Of a stretch of DNA of 36,062 nucleotides, positions 23,997 to 33,800 are shown in pieces. A model generated the notes under the pieces. That model did not search any database and was not told the origin of the DNA. It was given only the letters and a program-made list of their open reading frames with translations. Within the stretch, counting starts at the first letter, position 1. Each line of letters begins with the position of its first letter. Source of the DNA: Candidatus Cloacimonadota bacterium. Lineage in GTDB: Bacteria; Cloacimonadota; Cloacimonadia; Cloacimonadales; Cloacimonadaceae. Both the position numbers and the translations under genes were made by a program. The stretch spans positions 1 through 36,062 of the forward strand of contig JALOBT010000029.1 of NCBI GenBank assembly GCA_023228125.1. Direction: 5' to 3'.

Positions 23997-26983
23997 AGTA
24001 AGTACCTCTTTAATCTGATTACTGTGAGCGCAGCCGCCAGCGCAATGAACAGCAAGCTCACCAGGAAATCTACCACGACGGTGGGCACTTCCTGGCCAAA
24101 GATGCGCATTCTATAGCTGAGGAAGGCATTAGCCTGTCTATCAGTATAGCGTCCCTGGCTGATGTTTACCAGAGTATTGCTGCTCTGATTTGCATAGCGA
24201 CTCTGGGGATGACTATCCAGAAAGACCTGATAATCATCTGCCATGGATAGGCTTAGCTTTGCAGTCATCTCTTTTGAGGCGATCAGCTCTTTACGCTTTT
24301 TGCTGTAAGCTTCCCCGCTTTTGGCCAAAAAGCTGTGCCTTGAGCTGCCTATCACCAAACCTTCCAAAAGCCAGCGCGAGGGAATGAGCTGGCAAAACTC
24401 CGGAATATCCGCGTTCTGATTGATTCTCAGCGCGGGATTCATCTTGCCAAATTCGATCACCAGACCGCTAAACATAATCTGCGGGATGATCACCAGGGGC
24501 AGGATATTGATCATCGCAGAACGGTCTTTGATCATGCTGGAAAAGAGCAGCCCCAAACTGTATCCGGTCATTCCAGAAAGGGTATAGAAAATGAACTTCG
24601 GCAGTAGAAAGCCTCTCATACCCAGCACCAAAGACGAGATCAGGTAAAACAGTAAGGCTTGCAGGCAGGTCATCAAAAACAGCACGAGATGCTTTGAGCT
24701 GAGCTGGCAGATTGCGCTAATGCCCATCTTGAGCTCACGCTGGAGGATGCGCTTTTCGCTCAGAATGTCGTCTATGCTATTGGCCAGGCCGATAAAGATG
24801 AAGATGATCACGGCGATAAAATCGAAGAGCACGGCATTCAGGTTTTCAAAGTAGCTGTAAGAAGCCTGTCCACCTGTGCTGCGCAATACAAAGGCTATCA
24901 GCAAAGCCAAAAAGGGAGCGGCAAAGAGGGTCATCAAAAGATTCAGCGAGCTACGGCTTTTATTCAGGAAATTGCGCCGAAAGAGGATGGCCAGATTTCT
25001 GATCCTGAGCTGCGGTTTTGCCTTTTGCGAGGGACTGTCTTCACTTTGCACAGGGCTTGTGTCCCAGTTCAAGGCCTGTAAAAAGCTAAAAGCACGGAAC
25101 TTCTTGTCCCAATAATCTGGATCAAATATCCGCTCTTCTGCTGCATTCCGATACTCCACGAGGTCGAAGAAAAACTCCGGCATTTTGAGCTTCAGCTTTT
25201 GCGTAATAGCCGAGTCTTCAATCTCTTGCAATTCCTCAGCAAAATAATCAAAAGCGGCTGAGGTATCACCAAAATAGACTTGTACCCCGCCTTTGTCCAT
25301 CAGTAATACCTTGTCAAAACTATTGAAGATGGTGGCATTGGGCTGATGAATGGTGCTGATCACGATCTTGCCCTGATCCCGCAATTCGCCCAAGAGCTGA
25401 ATAATGCTTTCAGAATCCTTGGAGGAGAGCCCACTGGTGGGTTCATCCAGGATCAGGATTGCAGGCCCGGAAACCAGCTCGAGTGCGATGTTCAGCCGCC
25501 TTCTTTGCCCTCCGCTGAGTTTCTTATTATTCACGTCTCCCACCAGCATACCACGCTGTTCATACAGGTCCACGCTTCTCAGCAGATTGTGAATGCGGCT
25601 TCGGATTTCTGAAGGGTCTTTCAGCTCTGGTAAGCTGAGCTTGAGCCGGTAATACAGGTTTTCATATACGCTGAGATTGGCAAAGAGCAGATCATCTTGC
25701 GGCACATAAGCGATATAGCGCTGAAAGAGGCTAAAGTGCTTGCCCATGTCTTTGGAATCGAGCTGGATCTTGGCTCGGCGGGCTTTGATCTCACCCAGAA
25801 TTACTTGCAGAAGAGTGGTTTTCCCGCTTCCACTGGGGCCCATAACCGCTGTCATGGTGGACTTTTGCAGGGTAAAGGAGATGCCCCTTAAAGCTGGAAT
25901 ATCCTCTTGGAAATAGTGCCAGACATCCTGCACTTTCAGCTCGGAAATCTGTAAGGGAATTTCGATGAGCTCCCAATGGCGGTTTACGATATAATTTCGC
26001 CCCAAGATGGTGAGCAGGTCTGTGTTTTGACTGAAGCTGAGACCCTTGTTCAAAGGCTGCATATTCACCAGGATACTGAGGCTTTGCAAAGGCTCAAGCT
26101 GCCAGATCTGCTCCTGCTTGAAGAAACGGATAAGGCTGCGTTCGCTCTCTACAGGATGGATGTTCAGCATAGTGCCGTTACGCTCCAGGAAATACTGTAA
26201 CTGCTCTTCGCTATGGCTTGCGCTCACCGACTGTCTCTGCAAATAGTTCTCCAGAGAGCCCAAGCTGTGCATATGCCGGTAGATCTGCCAGAGGTCTTTG
26301 TATTCCAGGCTCCAGGCTTCGCAGTCCAAAGATTCTTGCGGCAGAATGAGATGATACTCCTCCCCAGTCAAGTCCCGCAGAGCATCTTTATCCCGTATCT
26401 GAAAAACGCCGCTGCCCAAATTGCGCACCAAGACCAAATCCTCAATCATTAAGAAGTGCAGGGTTTCAGCTTCGGTCTTGATATCTGCCTCATGAGGAGC
26501 CCAGAGCATGGAGTTTTTGATGCTGCCGTGATAATCCTGGGAAAGCTCTATGGGCAAGAGGACGCTATCGGCCTTACCCTCAAAAAGATCGTAGATGAGG
26601 TCCAGGATGTTGACGTCCAGACGCAAAAGATCTGCCAATTCCACGATTTCTACCGAGCCTAATACCTGAATCTGGCTGCGTTGATGATAGGCCAGGCAGA
26701 TGAGATTGAGGATGAGCTTGATCCTATCCTGAGCCTGGAGCAAGCGACTGAGAATATTGGCAGCTTCCCTTACCGAAAGCTCACTGAGCCTGGCTTGTTC
26801 GATCTCATATAGCGGAATCTCCGAGCCAAACATGCTATGCAAAAGGTGATCAATAAAGGCGATTTCCTTGTCCCGGTGCCTGGCACTGCGAGACATGTAA
26901 AGATATAAGGAGACTACCGAGCAGAGCAATTGCTCTCTGTTTCCATCTGCCTTAGTGAAATTCCTTTTGCGAAGAAACATCAT
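23993..26983 (-). CDS. TerB-like/ABCG-type ABC transporter fusion, 996 residues
   Basis: One polypeptide with a soluble N-terminal part, ABC ATPase and membrane domain. Residues ~15-125 look like a TerB-type helical domain (SVVSLYLYMSRSARHRDKEIAFIDHLL...REAANILSRL). Residues ~150-340 are a less clear sensor-like region. The ATPase has Walker A MGPSGSGKTTLL from residue ~381, signature LSGGQRRRLNIALEL near 488, and Walker B ILILDEPTSGLSSKDSE near 509, all in the ABCG/White style, with ISTIHQP. The ABC2-type membrane domain (~690-990) has about six helices and a ~100-residue loop before the last helix. The exporter function and substrate are inferred from the family. Ribosome site AGGAAGGGAA precedes ATGATG. 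Confidence 0.88.
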   Translation of the reverse strand: MMFLRKRNFTKADGNREQLLCSVVSLYLYMSRSARHRDKEIAFIDHLLHSMFGSEIPLYEIEQARLSELSVREAANILSRLLQAQDRIKLILNLICLAYHQRSQIQVLGSVEIVELADLLRLDVNILDLIYDLFEGKADSVLLPIELSQDYHGSIKNSMLWAPHEADIKTEAETLHFLMIEDLVLVRNLGSGVFQIRDKDALRDLTGEEYHLILPQESLDCEAWSLEYKDLWQIYRHMHSLGSLENYLQRQSVSASHSEEQLQYFLERNGTMLNIHPVESERSLIRFFKQEQIWQLEPLQSLSILVNMQPLNKGLSFSQNTDLLTILGRNYIVNRHWELIEIPLQISELKVQDVWHYFQEDIPALRGISFTLQKSTMTAVMGPSGSGKTTLLQVILGEIKARRAKIQLDSKDMGKHFSLFQRYIAYVPQDDLLFANLSVYENLYYRLKLSLPELKDPSEIRSRIHNLLRSVDLYEQRGMLVGDVNNKKLSGGQRRRLNIALELVSGPAILILDEPTSGLSSKDSESIIQLLGELRDQGKIVISTIHQPNATIFNSFDKVLLMDKGGVQVYFGDTSAAFDYFAEELQEIEDSAITQKLKLKMPEFFFDLVEYRNAAEERIFDPDYWDKKFRAFSFLQALNWDTSPVQSEDSPSQKAKPQLRIRNLAILFRRNFLNKSRSSLNLLMTLFAAPFLALLIAFVLRSTGGQASYSYFENLNAVLFDFIAVIIFIFIGLANSIDDILSEKRILQRELKMGISAICQLSSKHLVLFLMTCLQALLFYLISSLVLGMRGFLLPKFIFYTLSGMTGYSLGLLFSSMIKDRSAMINILPLVIIPQIMFSGLVIEFGKMNPALRINQNADIPEFCQLIPSRWLLEGLVIGSSRHSFLAKSGEAYSKKRKELIASKEMTAKLSLSMADDYQVFLDSHPQSRYANQSSNTLVNISQGRYTDRQANAFLSYRMRIFGQEVPTVVVDFLVSLLFIALAAALTVIRLKRYLL

Positions 26984-27036
26984 TTCCCTTCCTAAAACGG
27001 TATTTTTAGCTTTTTTACAAGAAATTCTGAACTACT

Positions 27037-27042
27037 ATTATA
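27037..27042 (-). promoter_or_regulatory. Candidate -10 box of the ABC operon
   Basis: A perfect TATAAT lies on the minus strand 54 bp before the ABC start codon. The sequence 17 bp upstream (CTCCTT) is not a -35 consensus, so the promoter is uncertain. A TTGACT just upstream overlaps it and would use a different -10. Confidence 0.3.
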
Positions 27043-27102
27043 GTCAAGATAATTTCGGGAAGGAGTCGTTCCCTGTTTTTCAAAAGACTGTTCAATTCCT
27101 CT

Positions 27103-27383
27103 CCCCAAGTCCTGCCTATGTGGGCTGTAGGGGTTTTGGACGAAAACCCAAGTCCTGCGTATGTGGGTTGTAGGGGTTTTGGGCGAAAACCCAAGCCCTG
27201 CATATGAATGATGATGATGATAGAACACAGATCGGGCGGATCGAGAGGATTTGTTGGATTAAAAGGGTAGGGGTTTTGGGCGAAAACCCAAGTCCTGCGT
27301 ATGTGGGCTGTAGAGGTTTTGGGCGAAAACCCAAGTCCTGCATATGAATGATGATGATTATAGAACACAGATCGGGCGGATCG
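27103..27383. repeat. REP-like hairpin cluster and 140-bp-offset duplication
   Basis: Four hairpins of the form GTAGGGGTTTT - GG(G/A)CG - AAAACCC start at 27127, 27170, 27267 and 27310 (GTAGAGG in the last). Within each pair the offset is 43 bp. The pair plus the following ATGAATGATGATGAT...GAACACAGATCGGGCGGATCG is duplicated with an offset of exactly 140 bp (about 27127-27243 and 27267-27383), with a few point differences. Open frames through it only give a repeated peptide and are not genes. Confidence 0.88.
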
Positions 27384-27390
27384 TGTGAGT

Positions 27391-27458
27391 CTTGGAGTTC
27401 AAAGTGCCTAAGATATCTATCAATTTACCATAAGCTTAGCGGCACTTTGGACTTCAAG
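27391..27458. repeat. 18-bp imperfect inverted repeat
   Basis: CTTGGAGTTCAAAGTGCC (27391-27408) is the reverse complement of GGCACTTTGGACTTCAAG (27441-27458) except at two positions, both of which would be G-U in RNA. The loop is 32 nt. It lies in the gene-free region upstream of the ABC operon. Confidence 0.6.
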
Positions 27459-27548
27459 CGACAAAGAGAGTCTTTTTCATCCCCCACTCTTTTTCATCCC
27501 CCGGATAAACCAGCATTCTGGGGTCCTCCTTACTCATTTGAGCCACTT

Positions 27549-27621
27549 GATCATATCTTTATCTACCGTTAATCAAGCGTTAACACTTAACGCTTGATTA
27601 AGGGTAGATAAAGATGTGATC
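27549..27621. repeat. 35-bp near-perfect inverted repeat
   Basis: Left arm 27549-27583 and right arm 27587-27621 are separated by CAC. The inner 15 bp (TTAATCAAGCGTTAA against TTAACGCTTGATTAA) are perfect; the full arms differ by one mismatch (27568/27602) and one G-U type pair (27554/27616). It is not at a gene end: the nearest genes start away from it (ABC operon to the left) or begin 190 bp downstream (tRNA-Pro). The rest of 27459-27809 shows only a short direct repeat (CTTTTTCATCCCCC twice near 27472-27501) and a tRNA promoter. Confidence 0.85.
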
Positions 27622-27767
27622 GACGCCTTGGAAAGAGGGAGAAGGGATCAAATACATAGGATTTTCTAATACTTACAGAGATCTTCTTTTTATATGATTA
27701 CTGTCAATAGGCTTGAATAATCCGCGTGAGGCTAAGTGCCCAAAGAATTACCAGAATGAAAAAAAGA

Positions 27768-27796
27768 TTGACAGAAACAGCACTTGAAATTCTGTT
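27768..27796 (+). promoter_or_regulatory. Candidate promoter of the tRNA-Pro/tRNA-Val unit
   Basis: TTGACA at 27768-27773 is a perfect -35; 17 bp on is TCTGTT (27791-27796), a weak -10. The geometry would put the start of RNA about 7 nt before the tRNA-Pro 5' end. Confidence 0.4.
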
Positions 27797-27809
27797 ACAC
27801 GAATTGCTG

Positions 27810-27887
<78 letters not shown>

Positions 27888-27909
27888 GCGTTTAAAATGA
27901 TATATTAGT

Positions 27910-27985
27910 GGGCGTTTAGCTCAGTTGGGAGAGCGCTTGCCTTACAAGCAAGATGTCGGGGGTTCAAGTCCCTTAACGCCCACCA
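27910..27985 (+). tRNA. tRNA-Val, anticodon TAC, CCA encoded
   Basis: A 76-nt cloverleaf: acceptor GGGCGTT/AACGCCC, anticodon stem CTTGC/GCAAG with loop CTTACAA, and discriminator A plus CCA. It lies 22 bp after tRNA-Pro, and its 3' end is only 25 bp before the epimerase start codon, with no terminator between. Confidence 0.95.
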
Positions 27986-28010
27986 CTTCTTTTTGGAACA
28001 CAGGAGACCG

Positions 28011-28970
28011 ATGAAAATAGCAATCACAGGTGCCAACGGTTTCGTGGGCAGCACCCTCCTGCGCAGCTTGCACGCGAATGATTATGAGCCGATAGCTCTG
28101 GTGCGCAGACCCTTTAATGCACCGGGTGTGGCTATCCGCGAAATCGACTATTCCAATTTCAAGCACTTATCTGCCGCTTTGGCAGACGTGGACCTTGTGA
28201 TTCACAATGCCGGTAAGACCAAAACCCTGGGGCAAGCAGAGATGTATGCTGCCAATATCGGTCTCACTCAAAAGATCGTCTCCGCCATCAACCACATAGA
28301 CCATCCCATCCGGCTAATCTATATCAGCTCTCAAGCTGCCTCCGGCCCCTCCCAAGCTGATCTTCCCCGCCAGGAATCTGATCCTTGTGAGCCAATTTCA
28401 AGTTATGGCAAAAGCAAGGCCCTCGCCGAAAAAGTGATCAACAAGCAGTGCCTGCAGCCTTACAATATCGTGCGCCCTTGTTCGATATATGGCCCTCAGG
28501 ATCGTGACTTTTTACAGCTCTTCAAACTCTGTAAAAAGGGTCTCAGCATGCAGATCGGCAGGCAGGAACGCCCCATGAATATGCTCCACGTGAGCCAATT
28601 GGCGGATTTTATCCTAAGTCTGATCGAGAACAATAATGTAGATTCAGAGACCTTTTTTGTTAGCGATAATGTGGCATATACCCAAGCCCAGGTGGTTCAA
28701 TACATTGCCCAGGCGATGAATATCAAAAATAGCCAGATTACCGTTCCCCAAGTCCTTGCTCACACAGCTTTTGGTCTCAGTGATTTGTGGGGAAAAATCA
28801 TCCGGCGTCCGCTGGTGATGAACCTGGAAAAGTATAAAGAGATTACAGCCGAAGCCTGGCTGATCGATAGCTCAAAAGCCAGAGAGCTTTTAGGCTGGAA
28901 TCCCGTCCCCAGAATGCCTGAACTAATCGAGGAAACCTATCAATGGTATATATCCAACGGCTGGCTCTGA
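28011..28970 (+). CDS. NAD(P)-dependent epimerase/dehydratase (extended SDR)
   Basis: A 319-residue cytosolic oxidoreductase of the extended short-chain dehydrogenase family. It has the dinucleotide motif GANGFVGSTLL (residues ~7-17), DLVIHNAGKT, the active-site strand IYISSQAA, and the catalytic YxxxK in SSYGKSKALAEKVI, then the NIVRPCSIYGPQDRDFLQLF substrate loop. The family acts mostly on nucleotide sugars; the specific substrate cannot be told. The start at 28011 follows CAGGAGACCG. It overlaps the barrel-protein gene by 28 bp, and both may be read from the tRNA promoter, since no other promoter fits in the 25-bp gap. Confidence 0.88.
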   Translation: MKIAITGANGFVGSTLLRSLHANDYEPIALVRRPFNAPGVAIREIDYSNFKHLSAALADVDLVIHNAGKTKTLGQAEMYAANIGLTQKIVSAINHIDHPIRLIYISSQAASGPSQADLPRQESDPCEPISSYGKSKALAEKVINKQCLQPYNIVRPCSIYGPQDRDFLQLFKLCKKGLSMQIGRQERPMNMLHVSQLADFILSLIENNNVDSETFFVSDNVAYTQAQVVQYIAQAMNIKNSQITVPQVLAHTAFGLSDLWGKIIRRPLVMNLEKYKEITAEAWLIDSSKARELLGWNPVPRMPELIEETYQWYISNGWL

Positions 28971-30718
28971 TCCTGCTGCTGCTGAGTGCAGTATGTCTGA
29001 CAGCACAGAGCTTTGAGCTTCCTGAAGAAGAGCTGGATCTGCCTCAATCCGAGCCAGTATCGGCAGCGGAAGACAGCCTGGCTATGCTGATCTCAGAAGA
29101 GGAAATTGCCTTGTCTGAAGAAGAAGAGTTCCCGGCCGAAGACTTTTTTGCCGGCATCGAAAAGGCCGAGGTCATCGCCTATATCGATCTGCTGCGTGAA
29201 TATGATTATCCAGATGCCAGCCTCTTTGATCCTGATAAATATCCCAATATCTCTACTGCATACCGTTTTGGCAGTGATTTTACCGGCCTGCAGAATGCCC
29301 CGCTACAAGTAAAAAATAGCGGTTTCCAATTGCCGAATACCTTCTTCCAATCCTGGTATTACCTGGGTTATTTAGCTCAATTTTATCAGCTTGAGCAGGA
29401 GGGTAGCCGCTTAAACGCCCATCATTTAGCCTATGAATATCCGGTTAGCCTCTCTCGTCTGGAAGGCTCCCTGGGAGATTACGATAGTCACAATGTGCAG
29501 CTCAGCTTTGCCAAGGGCAATCTCTTTGGCTTTGATGGAGCCAGCATGCAGTTTGATTACAGATTATCTAATGGCTATTGGGTGGATTATGCCAATAGCG
29601 GCAGCTCTATAAAACAGTATTTGAGCTACCGTTTCCGGGATTTTCTTGTCGAGTTTGATATCGCCTCATATCAGAGGGAAACAGGCTCCTACGAGCTTAA
29701 TCCTGCCTATTGGCATCTGGGCAATTTCCAGGTCAAAAACAAATATACCCAAGTAATCGGCCACATTCAGCACCCCTGGCTTAGTTTTAGCCTGAGCAGC
29801 ATCAAAGACCGGATTTCAGGAGGCACCCTTAGCGAAAGCTGGCACTCAAAATCCCTGCAAATAGCTGTAGAAAGATCATTTACCTTGCCCTATACTCAGC
29901 TCGATTTGGGCCATGAATATCGCGATCTTAACCAAAATTACACCCCGGCCCCGGCTTACAATCAGATGCACTATGAACACAAAACCCGGCTGGGCCTTTC
30001 CCATGCCTCCCTCCTGAATTTGGATTTTGAGGCGGAGCTGCTGGATTGGAAGCGCCTGCAAAGCCAGACCGATCTCAGCAAAGAGCTGGGGCTATTCAGA
30101 GTGGGAGTTCACCGCCGCATGAACCTGGGCGATCATAAGGCGAACTATGAGGCGACTTCTATCCTGGATGGTGCTCTGATGCCTGCTGTCGATATCTATA
30201 GCCCCTGGGAAAATTCACTTTATACTGCGCTGAATTTGGGCGATCTGAACCTGAAACTTGCCTTTGGCCAAAAGAAAGAGCAGCAGCAGACGCCGGATCA
30301 CGATATTTCCAAAGAGCTGATGATCCTGCGCGCCTCCGGTCTATACGACAGAGCTTGGTCTGATTGGCGGCTGCGGATGAAGCTGGGCTGGAGCTATCAG
30401 AAATATGAGCGGACCTTAATGGCCGCGCCAGAATACACTTTCATCAGCGAGCAGAGGCTCTATCGCTATCTTAGTCACGACAATCTGCTGGTCGCTGGCT
30501 TCAGCCTGCAAGGGCATTCGGATTATTATCTGGCCAATGCCGTAAATCCCTACCTGATCGAGGCTTCCACCGCAATGGATGTCTTCGCTGGCCTCAGGAT
30601 CAGCAAACTCTTTGACCTTAATGTCAGCGTCAAAAACCTGCTTTCCACCTCCATTTATGGCCTTTATCCCATCCCCCTTTCCATCCACGCCAATGTGCGC
30701 TGGTTCTTTATCAATTAA
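28943..30718 (+). CDS. Outer-membrane beta-barrel protein of unknown ligand
   Basis: A 591-residue exported protein starting with a signal peptide (MVYIQRLALILLLLSAVCLTAQS), followed by a very acidic segment of about 55 residues rich in Glu. The rest has alternating amphipathic strands with aromatic ends (FQSWYYLGYLAQFYQLEQ, YLSYRFRDFLVEFDIASYQRE, SLYTALNLGDLNLKLAFGQ, FDLNVSVKNLLSTSIYGLYPIPLSIHANVRWFFIN). This is typical of outer-membrane barrels and distantly TonB-receptor-like. No plug domain or TonB box is clear. The ribosome site GAGGAAA lies inside the end of the epimerase gene, pointing to coupled translation. Confidence 0.7.
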   Translation: MVYIQRLALILLLLSAVCLTAQSFELPEEELDLPQSEPVSAAEDSLAMLISEEEIALSEEEEFPAEDFFAGIEKAEVIAYIDLLREYDYPDASLFDPDKYPNISTAYRFGSDFTGLQNAPLQVKNSGFQLPNTFFQSWYYLGYLAQFYQLEQEGSRLNAHHLAYEYPVSLSRLEGSLGDYDSHNVQLSFAKGNLFGFDGASMQFDYRLSNGYWVDYANSGSSIKQYLSYRFRDFLVEFDIASYQRETGSYELNPAYWHLGNFQVKNKYTQVIGHIQHPWLSFSLSSIKDRISGGTLSESWHSKSLQIAVERSFTLPYTQLDLGHEYRDLNQNYTPAPAYNQMHYEHKTRLGLSHASLLNLDFEAELLDWKRLQSQTDLSKELGLFRVGVHRRMNLGDHKANYEATSILDGALMPAVDIYSPWENSLYTALNLGDLNLKLAFGQKKEQQQTPDHDISKELMILRASGLYDRAWSDWRLRMKLGWSYQKYERTLMAAPEYTFISEQRLYRYLSHDNLLVAGFSLQGHSDYYLANAVNPYLIEASTAMDVFAGLRISKLFDLNVSVKNLLSTSIYGLYPIPLSIHANVRWFFIN

Positions 30719-30801
30719 GTTCATTTTATGAGGCTACCGCAATAGCTTATTAGTTCGGAACGCTTTTTGCATCTCTATCAATCATATTATTGGGAGGACC
30801 G

Positions 30802-33800
30802 ATGAGAATACTGATTTTAAGCTTAAGCATATTATGCATTAGCCTGCTCAGCGCAGCCACTTTGGAGCGCTTTCAGGATACTGGATCTGGGATTAATGCC
30901 AGATTTGAGAATTTGCGCACTGCTCCTTTTGAGCGTGGCGAGGTTTCTATAGATGATGGTGATGAGGAATTTCCTGATACCCCGATGATCTCCCGGACTT
31001 TTGCCTTTCCTTATGAAAGTGCAGAGCTCTTGGTGAATCAAATGACCTGGCGGGTGTTTTCCAAACAGGGGGACTATCTTCATAGCCGTCAAGAGATTAT
31101 GAATTCTGCCTTGCAATTGTCGCAGCCTTTCGTCTTTAGAGAGATGCGCGGGCTCACTCTCAGGATTCAAACTCAAGTAGAGACGGATACCGAGATTCTC
31201 ACTTTGGATAATCTGGATTTTCAGCTTCAGGGCTCAGGAGCAGCCACCTTCCCCGAAAGCCTTTCTCCTGCCTTTGTAGAAGCCTATCGGGTTCTGGCCG
31301 ATAACTGGGATAGCTCATATTTGCGCAATCTCCCTGTCTCCAGACCCAAGATGCTCATTATCAGCCATCCCAATCTGGCCAATTATCAGACTGATTTTAT
31401 CAAGTGGAAACGCTCCCTGGGCTTTGATGTATATGTGATCAACAAAGCCGAAGCCGGAGGCACCCTGCAGGAGATCCGCGAGACTGTCCGCACTCATTAT
31501 CTTGAGCACAGGACAGATTATCTGCTGCTCTTGGGTGATACCGTGGGAAATTACAGCATCCCCACCAATTTCTTTCCTTCTCCGGAATATCCCGAAAACG
31601 ATGCCGATGACCATTATTACACCCTGCTGGAAGGGGATGATTATTTCCCTGAGATGTTAGTAGGACGTTTCTCTTTTAATGATATCATGGAATTCATCGT
31701 GATGGCCACCAAGACCGTGAGCTATGAACGCGAACCCTTTATGGGCGATACCGCCTGGATGAAGCGTGGCCTGGCTATCGCCGGAAACTATGCCGAAGGC
31801 AATCTCAGGCCCACCACCCCTGTGTGGATGAGCCGGTGGCTGCGTGAAAAGATGCTGGATTATGGCTATGCCGCTGTGGATACAGTCTTTTATCCGCCCA
31901 GTTATCCTGGCACCTCTGCGATCACCCAATCCATCAACCGGGGCGTGCAACTCATCAGCTATCGGGGATGGGGAGATGCAAACGGTTGGCACTTTCCCAG
32001 TTTCCACACTCCGGACCTTACGAATACTTACAACGGCTCCAAAATGCCCATAGTTTTCTCTATAGTATGTAATACCGGAGACTTTGCCAATACGGTGAAT
32101 CCCTCCTTTGGCGAAGCCTGGATGAGGATGGGTACTGCGGCAAATCTGGGTGGCTGTGTGGCCTTTGTAGGTCCTTCAGATTTGCATACCAAGACCCGCT
32201 TAAATAATAGCATTTCCAGCGGAGCTTACCGCGCGATTATGGATTATAGCGTGAGGGGCTTTGCTTCCTCTGTGCTGCAGGGTAAGCTGGAGCTTTACAA
32301 AAATTATCCCAATGATCAGGCCGCCGGCATGTATGTGCCCTTCTATTTTCACGTCTATAATATCCTCTCAGATCCCTCTATGAATATGTGGATTTTGGAG
32401 CCCGGGGTGATGCAGGAAAATATCATTGAAGGCGGGCTCACTTTTGCCCAATCCGATTCTCATATCCGCATCAATGCTCCGCATCTGGAAAATGCCATCG
32501 TCTCCGGCAGCAAAGACGGCATTTCCTTCAATTACGCCAAAGTAGTGAATGGCATAGCGATCCTCAATATCGATCCAGAAGAGGAAGGCGAGCTCGTCCT
32601 TACTGTATCCAAGCCAAATTGGGTGCCTCTGGTGCGCACCCTCACCGTAAATGATCAGGCAGGAATCGGAATTATTGCTAATACCGGAGCCGATCAGCGC
32701 ATCAATGCCGGTGAAACCCTGGAGATCGCCATCACTGTAAAAAACTATTCCACAAATGCTTATACAGGTATTTCCGGCACTATCCAGCCTTATGAGAATC
32801 TTGAAATCACCGCACTGAATCCCGCTAATTTTGATCTTGCCCCGGATGCCACTCATACCCTCAATTTCCAGATCCAGGCAAATCACAATATTCATCCCAA
32901 TGATGTGCTGAATCTGCATTTTGTTACTCAGGATCCGGCCAGCGATCATATCTTCCAATTAGCTGGAGGCGGGGCCAAGCTGGTAGTCTGGAATCACTCT
33001 GGAGTTTTGGATTTGAATCAGACTTCCACAGTCAATTTTACCTGTGTCAATAACGGCACTGCACCCTTGCTTAATGCTCAGGTGATCGCGGAGTCTCGCT
33101 CCGAGGCCGCCACCATTCCTTCCACCCCCATCAGCATAGGTAATATCGCCCCGGGCGAGGAAGTCACTTTTAATGTCAATATCACTATCTTGCCCAATGT
33201 CTGGGATGGCAGAGCTATTCCGCTCAGCTTTGTATTCAGCGATGCCAACGCTTACGAATGGAAGTGTTTTTATGCCGTCACCGCAGGAACTCCACAGAGC
33301 AACGACCCCACCGGCCCCTGTGAATATGGTTATTTTGCCTATGATGATACCGATGTGGATTATCCTATGGCACCTGTATATGATTGGTTTGAGCTGGATC
33401 CCGAGCTGGATGGGGCAGGCAATCTCTGGTTGATTATGGATGATGGCGTAAAGCAGCTCACCCTGCCCTTCACCTTCAGATTCTTCGGCCAGGATTATAG
33501 CTCGCTTACCATTAGTTCGAATGGCTGGGCCTCATTTATTCATACCGATGAGAGCTATTTCAATAATCATTATATTCCCGCAGCCCTGGGCCCTTATGCT
33601 TTGATCGCAGGATATTGGGACGATCTCAAAGGTAAGAAAATAGGCGTCACCGAGGATGGCAATGATATCTTTGCCGATATGCGCATCCTCTATTGGCATG
33701 ATGCTGCAAACAACCGCTATATCGTGCAGTGGAACGAAGCCTACAATCAATATACCATCCAGGCCGGGGACGATGCCTCGCTGGAAAAATTCCAGATCAT

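Noticed and set aside
26992..27368. Open frames on the minus strand giving a peptide repeated around GLGFSPKTPT
   Set aside because: They are translations of the REP-like duplication, in several frames, without ribosome sites.
27549..27621. Integron attC site
   Set aside because: The required RYYYAAC/GTTRRRY end boxes are not at the arm ends, the arms are too perfect, and no integrase is present.
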